Source: Heliocidaris erythrogramma (Eukaryota; Echinodermata; Echinoidea; Camarodonta; Echinometridae). From it: DNA of 64,000 bases. Position numbers and translations under genes: made by a program. The stretch's first letter is position 1. Every line of letters begins with the position of its first letter. The notes beneath the pieces were generated by a model, which saw nothing but the letters and a program-made list of their open reading frames with translations, was not told where the DNA came from and ran no database searches. Shown here piece after piece: positions 24,270-32,399 of the stretch. Location: contig CM046857.1 of the NCBI GenBank assembly GCA_025617745.1, positions 25,079,761 to 25,143,760 of the forward strand, given 5' to 3'.

Positions 24270-25543
24270 TCTCCCTCTTTGTTCCTTTTCTCTCCCTCTC
24301 TTTCTCTCTCTGTTCCTTTTCTCTCCCTCTCTCCTCTCTTCTATCTCTCGCTCTGTTCTTTCTCTCTGCCACCCCTCTCTCTCAATATCTTTCATCTATT
24401 TCCCTCTATCTCTGTGCATCTCTCTCTCTCTGAATCTCCCTCTCACACTCTCTCCCCGCGCTCTCTCCCTGCCTTCTCTCCCCACCCTCTCTCCAAACCT
24501 CCAGGGTGAGCCAGTACGTAAGATAGGTGCAGTTGTATCTCTTGGGACCGGACTCACACCCCTCAAGCCCATAGCCCATGTTGAGATCATGAGACCCAAC
24601 AGCGCTGTTGACCTTCTCAGTGCAGCCAAGTCGCTGGCAGGAGGTGCTAATTTGATAGACATCATGGTTGAGCAGGTGAGTCCGTACGAAGCGACATGGG
24701 ATTGAATGTTGAAGACAGTGGTTTTGATAAATAATGGATTCACCAAAAAAGTACAATTATTCTAACTGTTGATGATTCTTTTTCATGTACAGTCAAACCT
24801 GCTTTAGCGACCTATCTCTATAAAGAGCACAATTTTTGTTTCCCTTAAAAATGTTTTTCATTGAAACATGTATTAAAAGAACCTGTACATATAGACCATA
24901 AAGACCACCTGCTCTTAGAAACCACTTTTCTTGTCTCCCTCGAGTGGTCTTTATATACACGTTTCACTTTGCAAGTACATGTATATGTAGAAGACAAGAT
25001 ACTGAAAATTCAAAGATCGATGTTGTACTTGGATAAATAGGTCATTACTAATGATATAATGTCAATATGTAATCTGCTAATAATTGAATTTAAAGCAGTA
25101 AAATATTGTTCAAATGTACCGTATAGTAAAAAAATTATATGATTCCTCTGGGTTTACCTGCAAAGGTTAATGATAGTTTTCAAGTACAGTAATAGGCTGA
25201 AATGAATGCCAATATACATATAAACTACAATTATAGTTTTCTCCTCATATCAGTTCAATTAAAACGGTTGAGTTGATACCACTCTTTTTTTTTCCCCCTC
25301 GTCCATCCAACTTTTTAAATTCAGGTCAGCGAATCAAGGATGCGAGCCGTTGACCGAGCGAGGGCGTGGTGCTACTCGATCGGCACACCCTTTTTCCGCT
25401 TCAGCCCTCCGATGAGTCAGGACATCACGATGGACGAGACAAGGGACCATGTACTCCTGAAGATGCTGTTTGATACGCAGTGCTACATCCAGAAGAGCAA
25501 AGATAACATACAGCAGATGACAGACGTGATCAACTCTCTTTAA
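7458..25543 (+). CDS. PLA2G6: Calcium-independent phospholipase A2, group VI (iPLA2-beta type), 14 coding exons
   Basis: The product hydrolyses the sn-2 acyl chain of membrane phospholipids without calcium, releasing free fatty acid and lysophospholipid (family knowledge). Coding exons: 7476-7702 (or 7713), 8689-8904, 10023-10209, 10874-11058, 12014-12293, 12724-12853, 13555-13638, 16661-16816, 17595-17891, 20735-20885, 21744-21880, 23403-23557, 24505-24675, 25325-25543. Joined, they give about 864 residues, against roughly 800 in vertebrate orthologues. Order: N-terminal domain (1-200), ankyrin repeats (about 205-410), a linker, then the patatin-like domain. The domain carries DGGGIKG (about 541-547, oxyanion loop), GTSTG (about 574-578, nucleophile Ser near 576) and DGG (Asp near 709). 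The ATG at 7476 is chosen because an in-frame TGA lies just upstream in the same exon. Nearly all junctions are canonical and phases agree; the exception is the end of the first coding exon. Confidence 0.96.
7792..7997. repeat. Near-perfect 70-bp hairpin in the first coding intron
   Basis: Arms 7792-7861 and 7928-7997 are inverted copies with one mismatch seen. The 38-bp segment 7761-7798 (GTCTGTATTTGACAGAGGAC and on) is also repeated directly at 7861-7898. A G run (7744-7760) precedes it. The near-identity implies recent origin. Confidence 0.9.
8048..8326. mobile_element. Foldback element with about 75-bp inverted arms
   Basis: The left arm (8048-8122, including CCTAGATCCTCCCAGCTACA) is inverted at 8253-8326 (TGTAGCTGGGAGGATCTAGG) at high identity. 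It probably is a non-autonomous DNA transposon lying in the phospholipase intron. No open frame of note. Confidence 0.8.
8689..8904 (+). CDS. PLA2G6: PLA2G6 coding exon 2
   Basis: The acceptor CTCTTTAG and donor GTGAGA frame about 72 codons reading [20 protein letters not shown] and onward. This is the conserved N-terminal region before the ankyrin block. It ends in phase 2 and joins cleanly to 10023. Confidence 0.93.
9038..9185. repeat. GGGCCCC-type foldback repeat, copy 1
   Basis: It starts GGGCCCCATTTCATAAAAAT and ends in inverted form (TTTTATGAAACGGGGTCC). Related copies are at 26314-26463 and 34849-34980, all with a central GTAGCTTAT-type or ATAAGCTACTGAAAT segment. It is a dispersed MITE-like family. 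Confidence 0.75.
9336..9741. mobile_element. MITE-like element with about 30-bp inverted ends
   Basis: CAATTCTCGCTACCCCAAAT at the left is inverted at the right (ATTTGAGGTAGCGAGAATTG). About 405 bp, non-coding. Confidence 0.7.
10023..10209 (+). CDS. PLA2G6: PLA2G6 coding exon 3 (first ankyrin repeats)
   Basis: The acceptor GGCTTTACAG and donor GTGAGT flank this exon. It contains [20 protein letters not shown] and then [14 protein letters not shown]. The G-x-TPLxLA and G-x-x-xxHYxA patterns mark two ankyrin repeats. Phase 2 in, phase 0 out. Confidence 0.94.
10640..10860 (+). repeat. Degenerate tRNA-derived SINE
   Basis: The body segments (GCAAGACATTAATCTACATT, GGTACCTAGTAGGATTTATT, CACTGTACAAG) and a short TATTATTATT tail match the SINEs at 13205 and 26572. 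The tRNA-like head is missing or decayed. It ends just before exon 4's polypyrimidine tract. Confidence 0.7.
10874..11058 (+). CDS. PLA2G6: PLA2G6 coding exon 4 (ankyrin repeats)
   Basis: The acceptor TTTCTTCAG and donor GTAAGT flank two further ankyrin units: [20 protein letters not shown] and then [14 protein letters not shown]. Phase 0 in, phase 2 out. Confidence 0.95.
12014..12293 (+). CDS. PLA2G6: PLA2G6 coding exon 5 (ankyrin repeats)
   Basis: The acceptor TTCGTACAG and donor GTGAGG flank the largest ankyrin exon. It contains [27 protein letters not shown] and [12 protein letters not shown], three successive repeats. The acceptor was chosen because it restores the phase left by the previous exon (AA|C). 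Confidence 0.95.
12724..12853 (+). CDS. PLA2G6: PLA2G6 coding exon 6 (last ankyrin repeat)
   Basis: The exon reads [20 protein letters not shown] and then [12 protein letters not shown], completing the ankyrin block. Acceptor TATTTTCAG, donor GTAAGG, phase 1 out. Confidence 0.95.
13205..13497 (+). repeat. tRNA-derived SINE with (ATT)n tail
   Basis: The head has an A-box-like GTGGTCTAGTGGATAAG and a B box GGTTCGAATCC. It is followed by the family body (GGTACCGGTAGGAATTTATG, CTAAGCCAGG, GCACTGTACAAG) and a TATTATTATTATTAT tail. It is non-coding, probably copied by LINE machinery. Confidence 0.85.
13555..13638 (+). CDS. PLA2G6: PLA2G6 coding exon 7 (linker)
   Basis: A short exon reading [20 protein letters not shown] and then QELVDRHT, between the ankyrin and lipase domains. 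The acceptor is CTATGATTAG. The donor GTTGAT is weak, but phase 1 matches both neighbours. Confidence 0.85.
13870..14265. repeat. Dispersed intronic repeat, copy 1
   Basis: Shared with 17915-18220 in another intron of the same gene: AAGCAATT-GGAAAGGTTGA, CACACAGAAATGGGTATA, GCCCGAACA-TTCAGCT, GTCATATTTTGAAT, and an end CCCAGAACTCAA...CCCTTTA. Identity is moderate with indels. No protein signal. Confidence 0.7.
14609..14820. mobile_element. Inverted-repeat element carrying TTAGGG-like and AGGTCA repeats
   Basis: Terminal arms of 27 bp (14609-14635 GACATTTGCTCCTGCGACAT.. and 14794-14820 ..GTCGCAGGAGCAAATGTC) pair with one or two mismatches. Inside are five AGGTCA hexamers (14647, 14660, 14673, 14679, 14685; the last three directly abutting). 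Then comes a run of TTAGGG/TTAGGTT units (14724-14774). The hexamer is the nuclear-receptor half-site, and the second run resembles telomeric repeat. Confidence 0.85.
15719..16041. mobile_element. MITE with ATACCCCCGCC termini
   Basis: It begins ATACCCCCGCC, ends GGCGGGGGTAT, and contains a (CGGT)n stretch (GGTCGGTCGGTCGGTCC) near the left end. About 320 bp. An apparent reading frame inside is incidental. The structure fits a TA-inserting non-autonomous transposon. Confidence 0.75.
16052..16466. repeat. Pyrimidine-rich (TTC/CTT)n tracts
   Basis: Two imperfect polypyrimidine blocks (about 16052-16135 and 16305-16466). They generate spurious open frames of Phe/Leu/Ser on one strand and Lys/Glu/Arg on the other. 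Confidence 0.9.
16661..16816 (+). CDS. PLA2G6: PLA2G6 coding exon 8 (linker)
   Basis: It encodes [20 protein letters not shown] and then a Gly/Asn-rich, low-complexity linker to about residue 488. The phases (1 in, 1 out) fit exons 7 and 9. The linker contributes to the slightly larger size of this protein compared with vertebrate forms. Confidence 0.88.
17318..17448. mobile_element. Small element with CAGTG termini and 5-bp direct repeats
   Basis: Ends CAGTGCCGGATCCAGG / CCTGGATCTGCCACTG enclose G-rich and C-rich tracts. CTTAT flanks both sides (17313-17317 and 17449-17453), which looks like a 5-bp target-site duplication. It resembles 45768-45890. Confidence 0.7.
17595..17891 (+). CDS. PLA2G6: PLA2G6 coding exon 9 (oxyanion loop and nucleophile)
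   Basis: It carries [20 protein letters not shown] (nucleotide-binding-like and oxyanion loop) and [17 protein letters not shown] (GxSxG nucleophile elbow, Ser near residue 576). The acceptor is ATCATTTAG and the donor GTAAAT. Confidence 0.97.
17915..18220. repeat. Dispersed intronic repeat, copy 2
   Basis: Second copy of the 13870-14265 repeat in the intron after lipase exon 9, with a small internal duplication around the CACACAGA segment. Confidence 0.7.
18442..20235 (-). mobile_element. 5'-truncated LINE (L1/Tx1-like) inserted antisense in a PLA2G6 intron
   Basis: The insert is bounded by a perfect 16-bp target-site duplication AGCTTTATCTATGCTT (18426-18441 and 20236-20251). On the minus strand the 3' end is A-rich (AATAAAAACATAAATAAAAA) next to the left duplication. 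That is the signature of target-primed reverse transcription. The truncation point at 20235 lies inside the reverse transcriptase coding region. Confidence 0.95.
18657..20235 (-). pseudogene. LINE ORF2 C-terminal fragment
   Basis: An open frame of about 525 codons runs from the truncation point to a stop at 18657-18659. It begins inside the reverse transcriptase palm and thumb ([20 protein letters not shown]; later [20 protein letters not shown]). It continues to a zinc-knuckle-like C-x2-C-x8-H-x4-C ([18 protein letters not shown]), as in the zf-RVT domain of L1/Tx1-type elements. No endonuclease or YxDD motif remains, so it cannot mobilise alone. Confidence 0.92.
20564..20635 (+). other. Degenerate duplicate of lipase exon 10
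   Basis: The stretch GGAAGCTGTACATAGCTATC...TTCATCAACTCAAG matches exon 10 (GGAAGCTGTACATGGCTCTC...TTCACCGGCTCGAG) at about 36 of 47 positions by eye, in the same frame and after an AG acceptor (GGCTGCAG). Its peptide [16 protein letters not shown] parallels [16 protein letters not shown]. The similarity ends near 20635, and the frame reaches a stop at about 20674. It may be a relic or a former alternative exon. Confidence 0.55.
20735..20885 (+). CDS. PLA2G6: PLA2G6 coding exon 10
   Basis: It encodes [20 protein letters not shown] and then [11 protein letters not shown], a conserved lipase-domain segment. The acceptor is TCCTATGCAG and the donor GTATAA; phase 1 in, phase 2 out. A decayed relative lies about 170 bp upstream at 20564-20635. 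Confidence 0.95.
21744..21880 (+). CDS. PLA2G6: PLA2G6 coding exon 11
   Basis: It encodes [20 protein letters not shown] and then [10 protein letters not shown], matching the strongly conserved LFRNYxAPE segment. The acceptor is CCATTTGCAG and the donor GTTAGT. Confidence 0.96.
23403..23557 (+). CDS. PLA2G6: PLA2G6 coding exon 12 (catalytic Asp)
   Basis: It encodes [20 protein letters not shown] and then [15 protein letters not shown]. The DGG Asp (near residue 709) is the second member of the catalytic dyad, about 133 residues after the nucleophile. Phase 1 in, phase 0 out. Confidence 0.97.
24062..24500. repeat. (CT)n-rich microsatellite before exon 13
   Basis: Over 400 bp of CTCTCT/CCTTTT repeats with internal units (TTTGTTCCTTTTTTCCCCTC) repeated in tandem. 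It abuts the splice acceptor at 24504. Long open frames here are artefacts of composition. Confidence 0.95.
24505..24675 (+). CDS. PLA2G6: PLA2G6 coding exon 13
   Basis: It encodes [20 protein letters not shown] and then [13 protein letters not shown]. The SLGTG motif is conserved in patatin-like enzymes. Its acceptor follows more than 400 bp of CT-rich microsatellite. Donor GTGAGT. Confidence 0.96.
24789..24966. repeat. CAGTCAAACCTG-type dispersed repeat
   Basis: It starts ACAGTCAAACCTGCTTTAGCGACC and contains GACCAC..CTCTTAGAAACC and GAGTGGTCTTTATATACACG. The opposed GACC/GGTC motifs suggest a decayed foldback, perhaps related to the 52008-52246 repeats. Boundaries are approximate. Confidence 0.45.
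25325..25543 (+). CDS. PLA2G6: PLA2G6 last coding exon
   Basis: It encodes the conserved [10 protein letters not shown] segment and ends ...MTDVINSL with TAA at 25541-25543. The acceptor is TTAAATTCAG, phase 0. Confidence 0.96.
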   Translation, partial: VSESRMRAVDRARAWCYSIGTPFFRFSPPMSQDITMDETRDHVLLKMLFDTQCYIQKSKDNIQQMTDVINSL

Positions 25544-26140
25544 CCCTTTCACTTTCATGAAGTTTTGATTTTTTATACAATGGACTGCAAGATATTCATG
25601 TTCATTTGCCAGTCTTTCTTTATCTCTGAGAGGATGAAAGGTTGATAGATTGCATCAATGATGATGGAAGAACAATTAATCTGGTGGTGGCTTGAAAATT
25701 GAGGGATATGGAGGATAGAATCGAGAAGATCCGACCATCCCTATAGGGGACCACCGGGGAGACGGTAATGGTGATGATATGATGATGATGATGAGGATGC
25801 TGATTATTGATTCTAATGATGATTGTGACGATGATTGTGATGATCATGATAATGATTATGATAATGATGATTATAATGATGACTATGATAATGTTGATGA
25901 TGATGATGATGATGGTGATGGTGACATCTATGAGAAGAGGAATCTAAGAGGATTGCAGAAAGCCATAATATTGTGATTGCCTACACGTAATTTATGGCAG
26001 GAATATTTGCCAGGGAGTGAAGTTGGTGCACATGCATTAGTAAGTGAATGATATTGAATTTTAAATTGTCAATCACTTTATATAGTACTATTATTTCTCC
26101 ATTGAAAAAGATATGCTTGTCTTTCATCTGAAATAAATGT
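25544..26140 (+). other. Probable 3' UTR of PLA2G6
   Basis: After the stop codon there is no further reading frame of interest. The region includes a (GAT)n microsatellite (about 25763-25922). An AATAAA hexamer at 26132-26137 could be the polyadenylation signal. Assignment is by position only. Confidence 0.45.
25763..25922. repeat. (GAT)n/(ATG)n microsatellite
   Basis: Imperfect GATGATGAT runs with GAT-AAT interruptions, about 160 bp, in the presumed 3' UTR. Confidence 0.9.
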
Positions 26141-26313
26141 GTATATACATGTACGTGCACATGTATACAGATGTATATCAATCTACATTTTGATGGTTGA
26201 TCTCACAGAAGCCATTTGTTGTGGGATAAATAACATGAGCAGCTGGTCGATTTGATCATCTCACTACAACCCTGTCAGCGCTGAAGGGAGATAATTGTGC
26301 CAATGAAAAATCT

Positions 26314-26463
26314 GGGCCCTGTTTCATAGAACTTATCAATGACAAGTGAAAATCAACAGTTATAAGCTACTGAAATCGCTTAATTTGGTTGGTTGTGAGC
26401 ATATTTCTCATAGAAATGTGGCAGGTGTTATGGTCTAAAGCAAGCTTTATGAAACGGGAGCCC
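26314..26463. repeat. GGGCCC-type foldback repeat, copy 2
   Basis: It begins GGGCCCTGTTTCATAGAACT and ends CTTTATGAAACGGGAGCCC, with central ATAAGCTACTGAAAT. Same family as 9038-9185. Confidence 0.75.
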
Positions 26464-26571
26464 TGGTATGCTATATGCTTAAATGAGGAAGAGCTTTTCT
26501 AAAGCAGGTGACAAACTCGAGCGCCTGACTTTTGAATTCCGTAGGTGGTAAATACAGTAAATACAGTGGAG

Positions 26572-26850
26572 GTATCGTGGTTTAGTGGATACGTCACCGG
26601 ACTGTGGATCTCATGGTTCGCGGTTCGAGTCCCGCCGCGGCACTAATGTCCTATGGCAAGACAATAATCTACATTTACCACTCTCCACCCAGGTGTAGTA
26701 AATGGGTACCTGGTAAGAATTTATTCCTTGAATGCTTTCAGTGCCTTATAGGGCAGCTGGGCTAAAGCCAGGGTAATATTGGAGCACCTTGAGCCCCATT
26801 GGTGGATATGAGAGCTATATAAATATCCAATAATATTATTATTATTATTA
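26572..26850 (+). repeat. tRNA-derived SINE with (ATT)n tail
   Basis: The head GTGGTTTAGTGGATACGTCA plus a B box GGTTCGAGTCC is followed by the same body as the 13205 copy (AATGGGTACCTGGTAAGAAT, GGCAGCTGGGCTAAAGCCAG). It ends in ATTATTATTATTATTA. The best-preserved member here. Confidence 0.88.
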
Positions 26851-27380
26851 CTGTAGTGCCACATTGAAAAATTGGTAGGAGCTTGTACAGCATGCGTCGA
26901 TTATGTAAAAGCTTGTCTTTTGGTAGCCATACAGAAGCTTTAATTGTAGGAGATGCATTTTCATCTCTCTTTTTAATAACAGTCTTTATTTTGGTGTGTG
27001 CTGTAGAGGGCAAATGGTGCCAAATAGGGAAACTGGTACGCCATAAATTTAAGAAAAGCTTGTCTTTGGTGAACCTAGAAAGGCTTTTACCAACCCCATG
27101 CTTGCCCCCCCCCCCCCCCAGTACACACGGTTTGATTTGTACCCAATCTGCAGGTCAATTTCTTGATTTAGAAAATAATGAAATGAACTTTGCAGAACTG
27201 CCAAATATGCTTGCCCAAAACGTGTGATCGTGGTTTGTTGGAAGAGTCCAACTCCTTCCTCGATTCTTCCAGACTCTACCCCCTTGGTTTGGTTGCTCAT
27301 TCTACATGTATGTATGAAGTGTCAGTCAATAAATAGGAAACTCAATGTCAACCCTTAATATACATATATATATATATAAT

Positions 27381-27535
27381 GAGAGAATAATGGTTGCGTA
27401 ACTTAAATCAAAGTTCCCCAGAGCTGTCCTCCCTTTTTGAAATTTTTGCAAAGGCTGAAAAAATGTCTCCGCCGGGAATCGAACCCGGGTCGTTGGCTTA
27501 GAACGCCAATGCCTTAACCAATAGCCCACGGAGAC
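27381..27535 (-). repeat. SINE with tRNA-Arg-like head, copy 1
   Basis: Read on the minus strand: a tRNA-like head (27535-27465), a body of about 75 bp, and a (TA)n tail. The body is almost identical to that at 27794-27877, so the unit has moved or duplicated locally. Confidence 0.8.
27465..27535 (-). tRNA. tRNA-Arg(TCT)-like sequence, probably a SINE head
   Basis: On the minus strand the 71 nt have a fully paired 7-bp acceptor stem (GTCTCCG/CGGAGAC), a perfect 5-bp anticodon stem (TTGGC/GCCAA) with loop GTTCTAA (anticodon TCT), and a perfect T stem with GGTTCGATTCC. The D stem is imperfect (GGCT against AGGC). The same head plus body occurs 0.4 kb away with a broken acceptor stem, so a SINE origin is more likely than a working tRNA gene. 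Confidence 0.45.
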
Positions 27536-27793
27536 GGGTCGGTGGTTTCGGCGACACCAGATTCAACTGACCGACAGATTGACAGATCTTCAACCTTATT
27601 AATTAATTCCTTTGTCGGGGGCAGGTGAGTTTTGAACAAAGACAAGCCGTATGTCTCAGCTGGATCCAAGCCAATGCTTTAAGATACATGTATACAGTAT
27701 ACATTAGAATAATTATTAACAATATTGTAAGGAAATAACATATACAACAGCTTTGGCAACTCTCGTGGAAATAAATACAATGTGAAAGGAAAT

Positions 27794-27950
27794 GAGAGAA
27801 TAATGGTTGCGTAACTTAAATCAAAGTTCCCCAGAGCTGTCCTCCCTTTTGGAAATATTTGCAAAGGCTGAAAAAATGTCTCCGCCGGGAATCGAACCCG
27901 GATCGTTGGCTTAGAACGCCAATGCCTTAACCACTAGACCATGGCTGTAC
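27794..27950 (-). repeat. SINE with tRNA-Arg-like head, copy 2
   Basis: Same body (GGTTGCGTAACTTAAATCAA on the plus strand) and head as copy 1. The 5' acceptor strand has changed to ATGGCTGTAC, so the cloverleaf no longer closes. Confidence 0.8.
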
Positions 27951-28051
27951 ATGCCATCAGCACTGAAAGAGTTCAAGAAAACATGTTAGACTATAATGTG
28001 AGTGTCTGTGATTAAATATATATATATATTATTGGGTAAAGTAATAATGGA

Positions 28052-28247
28052 AAAAATTATTAGACCAAGAATGGTTACTGATAGTGTTATTTTTGTGGTA
28101 ACAAGGAAATAAAATATCATAAAAGCAAGGTATAATTGCTGGAATTTGGTATTTATTCAATGAAGTACAAAGACAAATCATTTTTATAATTTTGTATGCA
28201 TATTATAGTACCCTTATTACAGAAGCTTGGTCTAATAAATTTTTCCA
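28052..28247. repeat. Small foldback
   Basis: GGAAAAAATTATTAGACCAAG (28052-28072) is inverted at 28227-28247 (CTTGGTCTAATAAATTTTTCC). AT-rich interior. The rest of 27.95-29.1 kb shows nothing recognisable. Confidence 0.5.
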
Positions 28248-29771
28248 GGGCTGCATATGTGACAGATAGACTTGTCATTTTCATTCACCAATTGTTCGGC
28301 CACAGGAAAGGTATATGGTGGTCAATATAAAACAACATTTTTAGCATAAATCAAGTATTCTAAATATATGATTATAATTGTATGCTACCATAGAAATTTT
28401 CAGAAAAAATTTGCAGATTTTTAAAAAGATATTTTTTCTATTTCAACATTAGGCAATAGTGAACAAATGAGAACCCAAAAAATAATGGACAGAAAAGAAA
28501 CTCAAATGTAATTTTCAATAATTCTTATACATAAAGTTGGGTAAAGTAATAATGTTTGGTATAAGAAATGCTTAATAAATATCCTAAAGTTATGTACACA
28601 ATATTTTGTGAAATAATAGATGGTTAATCAAGTGGAGACATTTGAAAAGTAAACATTGATCACATTTTGGTAAAATTTTGAAGAGAGCTAAAACCCTTGG
28701 CACAGTAAAAGTTAATTTGACACCTTGCTCAATGACATCTGACCATGGACGGCCGAGTAGCAACATTTTTCCTGATTCGGGTCAAATTTGCCTCTTCCCA
28801 AATTTTGAATGAAATGGATGATCAACCCAGGGTTTAATTAAATGTTCTCCATCCAGTTGATTGCACTCACACATTTTGAAACGAACTCCTTATCACCATT
28901 CATCTCAAACTTTGGCAAAAGCGATTTTGACATGCTTTTTTAGAAATGGCAAGTGCTCAGCCATCCATGATCACATTTGGGTCAGTAGCCTATCAAACTA
29001 AAGAAACATTATCAACTCCATGTATTATACATGTACCATGAACGTAAAGACCAGGGACCAGCAAATTACCTTCAAGTTAATTGGTACATGTATATCAAGA
29101 ATCTTTTATACATCAAAGCTCTTTAAAACAAGTTTCTATTGTATTTAGGTATGTCACTTATTCAATTACTGTATGCCATGCTAATTGACATAGCTTTGCC
29201 CTAACTATTCAAGTAATGTAGATGTAGATACATTAATACTTGTGGATTTATTATATTATAGAAAAGAGCTTCATTTTCAGATAAGTGCCGGGACCATTTT
29301 GTCAAGATGGGCAGGTGTATTGTTTTATTGTATTGCCCTGAAGTGTATATAGGTGTAAGAATTACTACTGAAAGAATTCACGCTTTGAATTAATTTTCCA
29401 GTTATACAATGTAAATACGTGTATATGTGTATAATTATGATCTATGTGTCTTCCTCAAATGCTCTTGTGTTGCTAGTTTAGTTTAACAGAATTTGTTACT
29501 GAATTTAAGTTCTGAGTATTCTAATATGCCAAAATGTGTTTATCTACATGTATATGTATGTGTATCTGAGTTTGCAAGAGACGTGTATCAATTGCATGCC
29601 AATATGATTATTTGTGTCTGGGGACTGAACTTAAATGTCGCCATCCAAAGTATGTGTCTGAGGATCAAACATACCAGGTATATTTAATGTGAAATATGGT
29701 TATATATGTATTTGGTATGTTTCTTATTTTGTTTGTTTTACTTAATTGCAGTAACTTTTTATTTATCTCTT

Positions 29772-30199
29772 TAAGCCTGGCGCACATAGTACACTATACG
29801 ATCCGACTGCAACCCGATTTTCGAACAAATTGCAGTTTGCATTAAATGTGAAAGTTTAAAAAAGTGAAATTATCTCATTTGAAGTTCGGAATAATGATAC
29901 GAATACTAATATCGAAATTTTGGTTAACGGCAATTCTGGTTAGAGTAAAGGCCAATTCGGCTTCAAATCTAATAGTCGATCGCAAGATTGGTATGACGTC
30001 ACTACGATTTGGAATTGAATTCGCTTTTATTCCTACACGGGGGCTCGTAGTAACCCGGAATTTCGAGTTTAGTATTCATACTACTATTCGGAACTTTGAT
30101 CATGAAGATTTTACATGTTTGAAGGTTCATATTAAATGTTATAACAACTTTTCCCAAAATCGCATCGTAGTCAGATCGTGCAGTGTGCGCCGGGCCTTA
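29772..30199. mobile_element. About 420-bp foldback MITE, copy 1
   Basis: Ends TAAGCCTGGCGCACA / TGTGCGCCGGGCCTTA, with ACTATACGATCCGACT inside the left arm. The family recurs at 39590-40010 and 56768-57160. Confidence 0.8.
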
Positions 30200-31840
30200 T
30201 GAACAGTAAATATATTAGAATAAGATCACTTAAGAAAAAAGTGGAATTGTATGAGTTTGAGAGTGTTTGCAAAAATGTCATTTATTCAAGAGATTTCATG
30301 TACATGTATGAGAATTATTTTGTGTAAATGTTTTTGTCTTGTAGACAATTTCACGAAGAATTAAATTTATTTCCAAGAATATATTTATATTAATCATGTG
30401 CTGTATAATACTGAAATTTTGGAGATGAATCGAAGGGACATAAAAGAGTGTTAGGATTGTAAACATTCTGTTTTTCTTATTGTATCATATTTATTTATTT
30501 ATACTTTATTAATGCTGGGTGCCTGTTTTGTGAAACCTGTAAGCTGCTGTAATAATTGAATTAATTGGCTGTAAGTACATTTGTTATCGGATGTTGTGGC
30601 AGTAATGTTAGTCATAGCTTACCTCTTCTCCTCCTTGGTTAATCTTTCTCTGGAGTTGAATTTGTGATACGGTATTCCTTCCGTTTTTATTCCATCATTG
30701 TGCAGCTGCTCATATGTTATAATGTTTTTGTTTGTTTATTTGCATATTGTAACCAGGCAGGTTCCCTGGGTCATGGGGAAAAATGGAAATAAAGTCATGG
30801 AAAAATATTCTTCTGGAAAGTCATGGAAAGTCATGGTAAATGAAAAAAAAATCTCCCAAGGTCAAAAAGTCATGGGAATTGATTGTGGATGTTGGCCGTG
30901 TGTGACTGTGGCAGCTTTCCATCACAAACAACATGAAATAATATAATACTGCGTGGTACTGGTACATATTCGTACGCCGCTTGAATCCGATACTGATACC
31001 AGTATCGTACTCTTCTTGTCATGGAAAAAGCGGAAATATTGGTCGTGGAAAGTCATAGACTTTGATTCTTTAATTTCTGTGCAAACCCTGCATGCCAGCC
31101 AGGACTCATTCTCACTGGTGTAACCTAATACATGTACTTACAGCTTGTTTAAGGGGAAGTGTGCATTTGATGATATCTCTGTAAAACAGTAATTTATAAT
31201 TGACCTCTTATTGATAAGTCGACCTTTGATTTTTAGTTTTGGAAAAAAGACCATTGTATTGTCTTTCAGATCATGCAATTCATCTGTACATATACGATGC
31301 TTGTTACAACGAAGATTGATAGGCGATTAATGAAACAATTTTGAAATACCATCGAATTATTTACTTCGAATAAATATGAATTTTGCAGACTGATGATGCA
31401 TCATGGTTTTAATCTACCATCCGTGGTCGGTATAGACAAGCCTTTTGATAATAAAGAAAGAATATAGTATTAAGAAGGAAGATTTTGCAGTGTTATGTTA
31501 TTTTTATTTAATTTTGAAATGTAGGTGGCCATTCTTAACTTCTAAAGAGAAGGTTGAGTTGAGGTAAATCTTTTTATGACCTTTCCCTATTCTTTTTATG
31601 ATAGAACATCCAAGAAGAAATGTCCCCCGGAAAGGATTGCTCTTCAAATACCCCTATATTCGAAATTTATGACGAGAAAGAGCTTTGAAATTATATGAAC
31701 AAGCTTTCATGCCACACGTGTCTTTTGTCCCACACATTTCTGTGCATGCATGTGCAGTGAGTGTGTGTGACTTTCAGCAAGCCTTTTAAAATCTAATAAT
31801 CACTATAATCATCAAGACCTCACATTACACAGAAAAAATG
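30200..31840. other. No recognised feature
   Basis: AT-rich, non-repetitive at this resolution. I see no exon, RNA or transposon structure apart from short TACATGTA clusters and a stretch of GTCATGG repeats near 30770-30870. Confidence 0.5.
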
Positions 31841-31841
31841 C

Positions 31842-31906
31842 AAACAGTTGTTTACAATATGAACTGAACAACGCGTTGTACAGTTCATATTGTAAACAAT
31901 TTGTTT
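31842..31906. repeat. Compact palindrome centred on ACAACGCGTTGT
   Basis: The arms TTGTTTACAATATGAACTG and CAGTTCATATTGTAAACAA are perfectly inverted around a 14-bp centre that is itself palindromic. It would form a long hairpin. Confidence 0.8.
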
Positions 31907-32057
31907 AAATATTAAACAGGTTGTATAAGTTTTTACTAACCTTTTACACAGCGTTTTTACTGTGCCATCAACAAAATTGAATTCTTATGTTACCTTTCCC
32001 AGACAGTTTTTTTTTCACAAAGTAACCGCGACCACTATAACTCAACTTTGCCTTTAA

Positions 32058-32350
32058 AGGGATACTCAGCCGCAAATTGTGGACGTTTTAATGCCGCGAG
32101 AGGGCACCGTGATCGTTACCTAATCATGCCGTTGCCCCGCGGGGTGCAAACCTCAGATAAACTGGTCGCCGCACAAACATGCACGCTCCGCCTGTGCTCG
32201 AGCTTTCGTGCGAGATTCGGTCAGCTTCGTGCAGTCGAAATTTAATCCCACTTAGTCCAACGGACGCGTTCGACGCACAACTTTTGTGTACGAGTGAATG
32301 GGGCTTACGCAATCCTGACTTTCCCCACGGCCGCCCGGTGGCGTATCCCT
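32058..32350. mobile_element. GC-richer MITE flanked by TTAA
   Basis: Short ends AGGGATAC / GTATCCCT are flanked on both sides by TTAA (32054-32057 and 32351-32354). The interior is clearly richer in GC than the surroundings. TTAA duplication is typical of piggyBac-type insertion, but the ends do not match the usual piggyBac CCC start, so assignment is tentative. Confidence 0.65.
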
Positions 32351-32399
32351 TTAATGTAAAGGGCGCATATTCCAATCAGCAAGTTCCTTGTGAAGAAAA

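Noticed and set aside
23959..24756. Long open frames over 24.0-24.7 kb
   Set aside because: They come from the (CT)n microsatellite; only the plus-strand exon at 24505-24675 within them is real.
25779..25976. Asp-rich open frame
   Set aside because: Translation of a (GAT)n microsatellite in the presumed 3' UTR.
27465..27535. Functional tRNA-Arg gene
   Set aside because: Kept only as a tRNA-like head, because the same head and body recur 0.4 kb away and the D stem is imperfect.
29864..30202. 112-codon plus-strand frame
   Set aside because: It is the interior of a foldback MITE also found at 39590 and 56768, where the frame is not kept.
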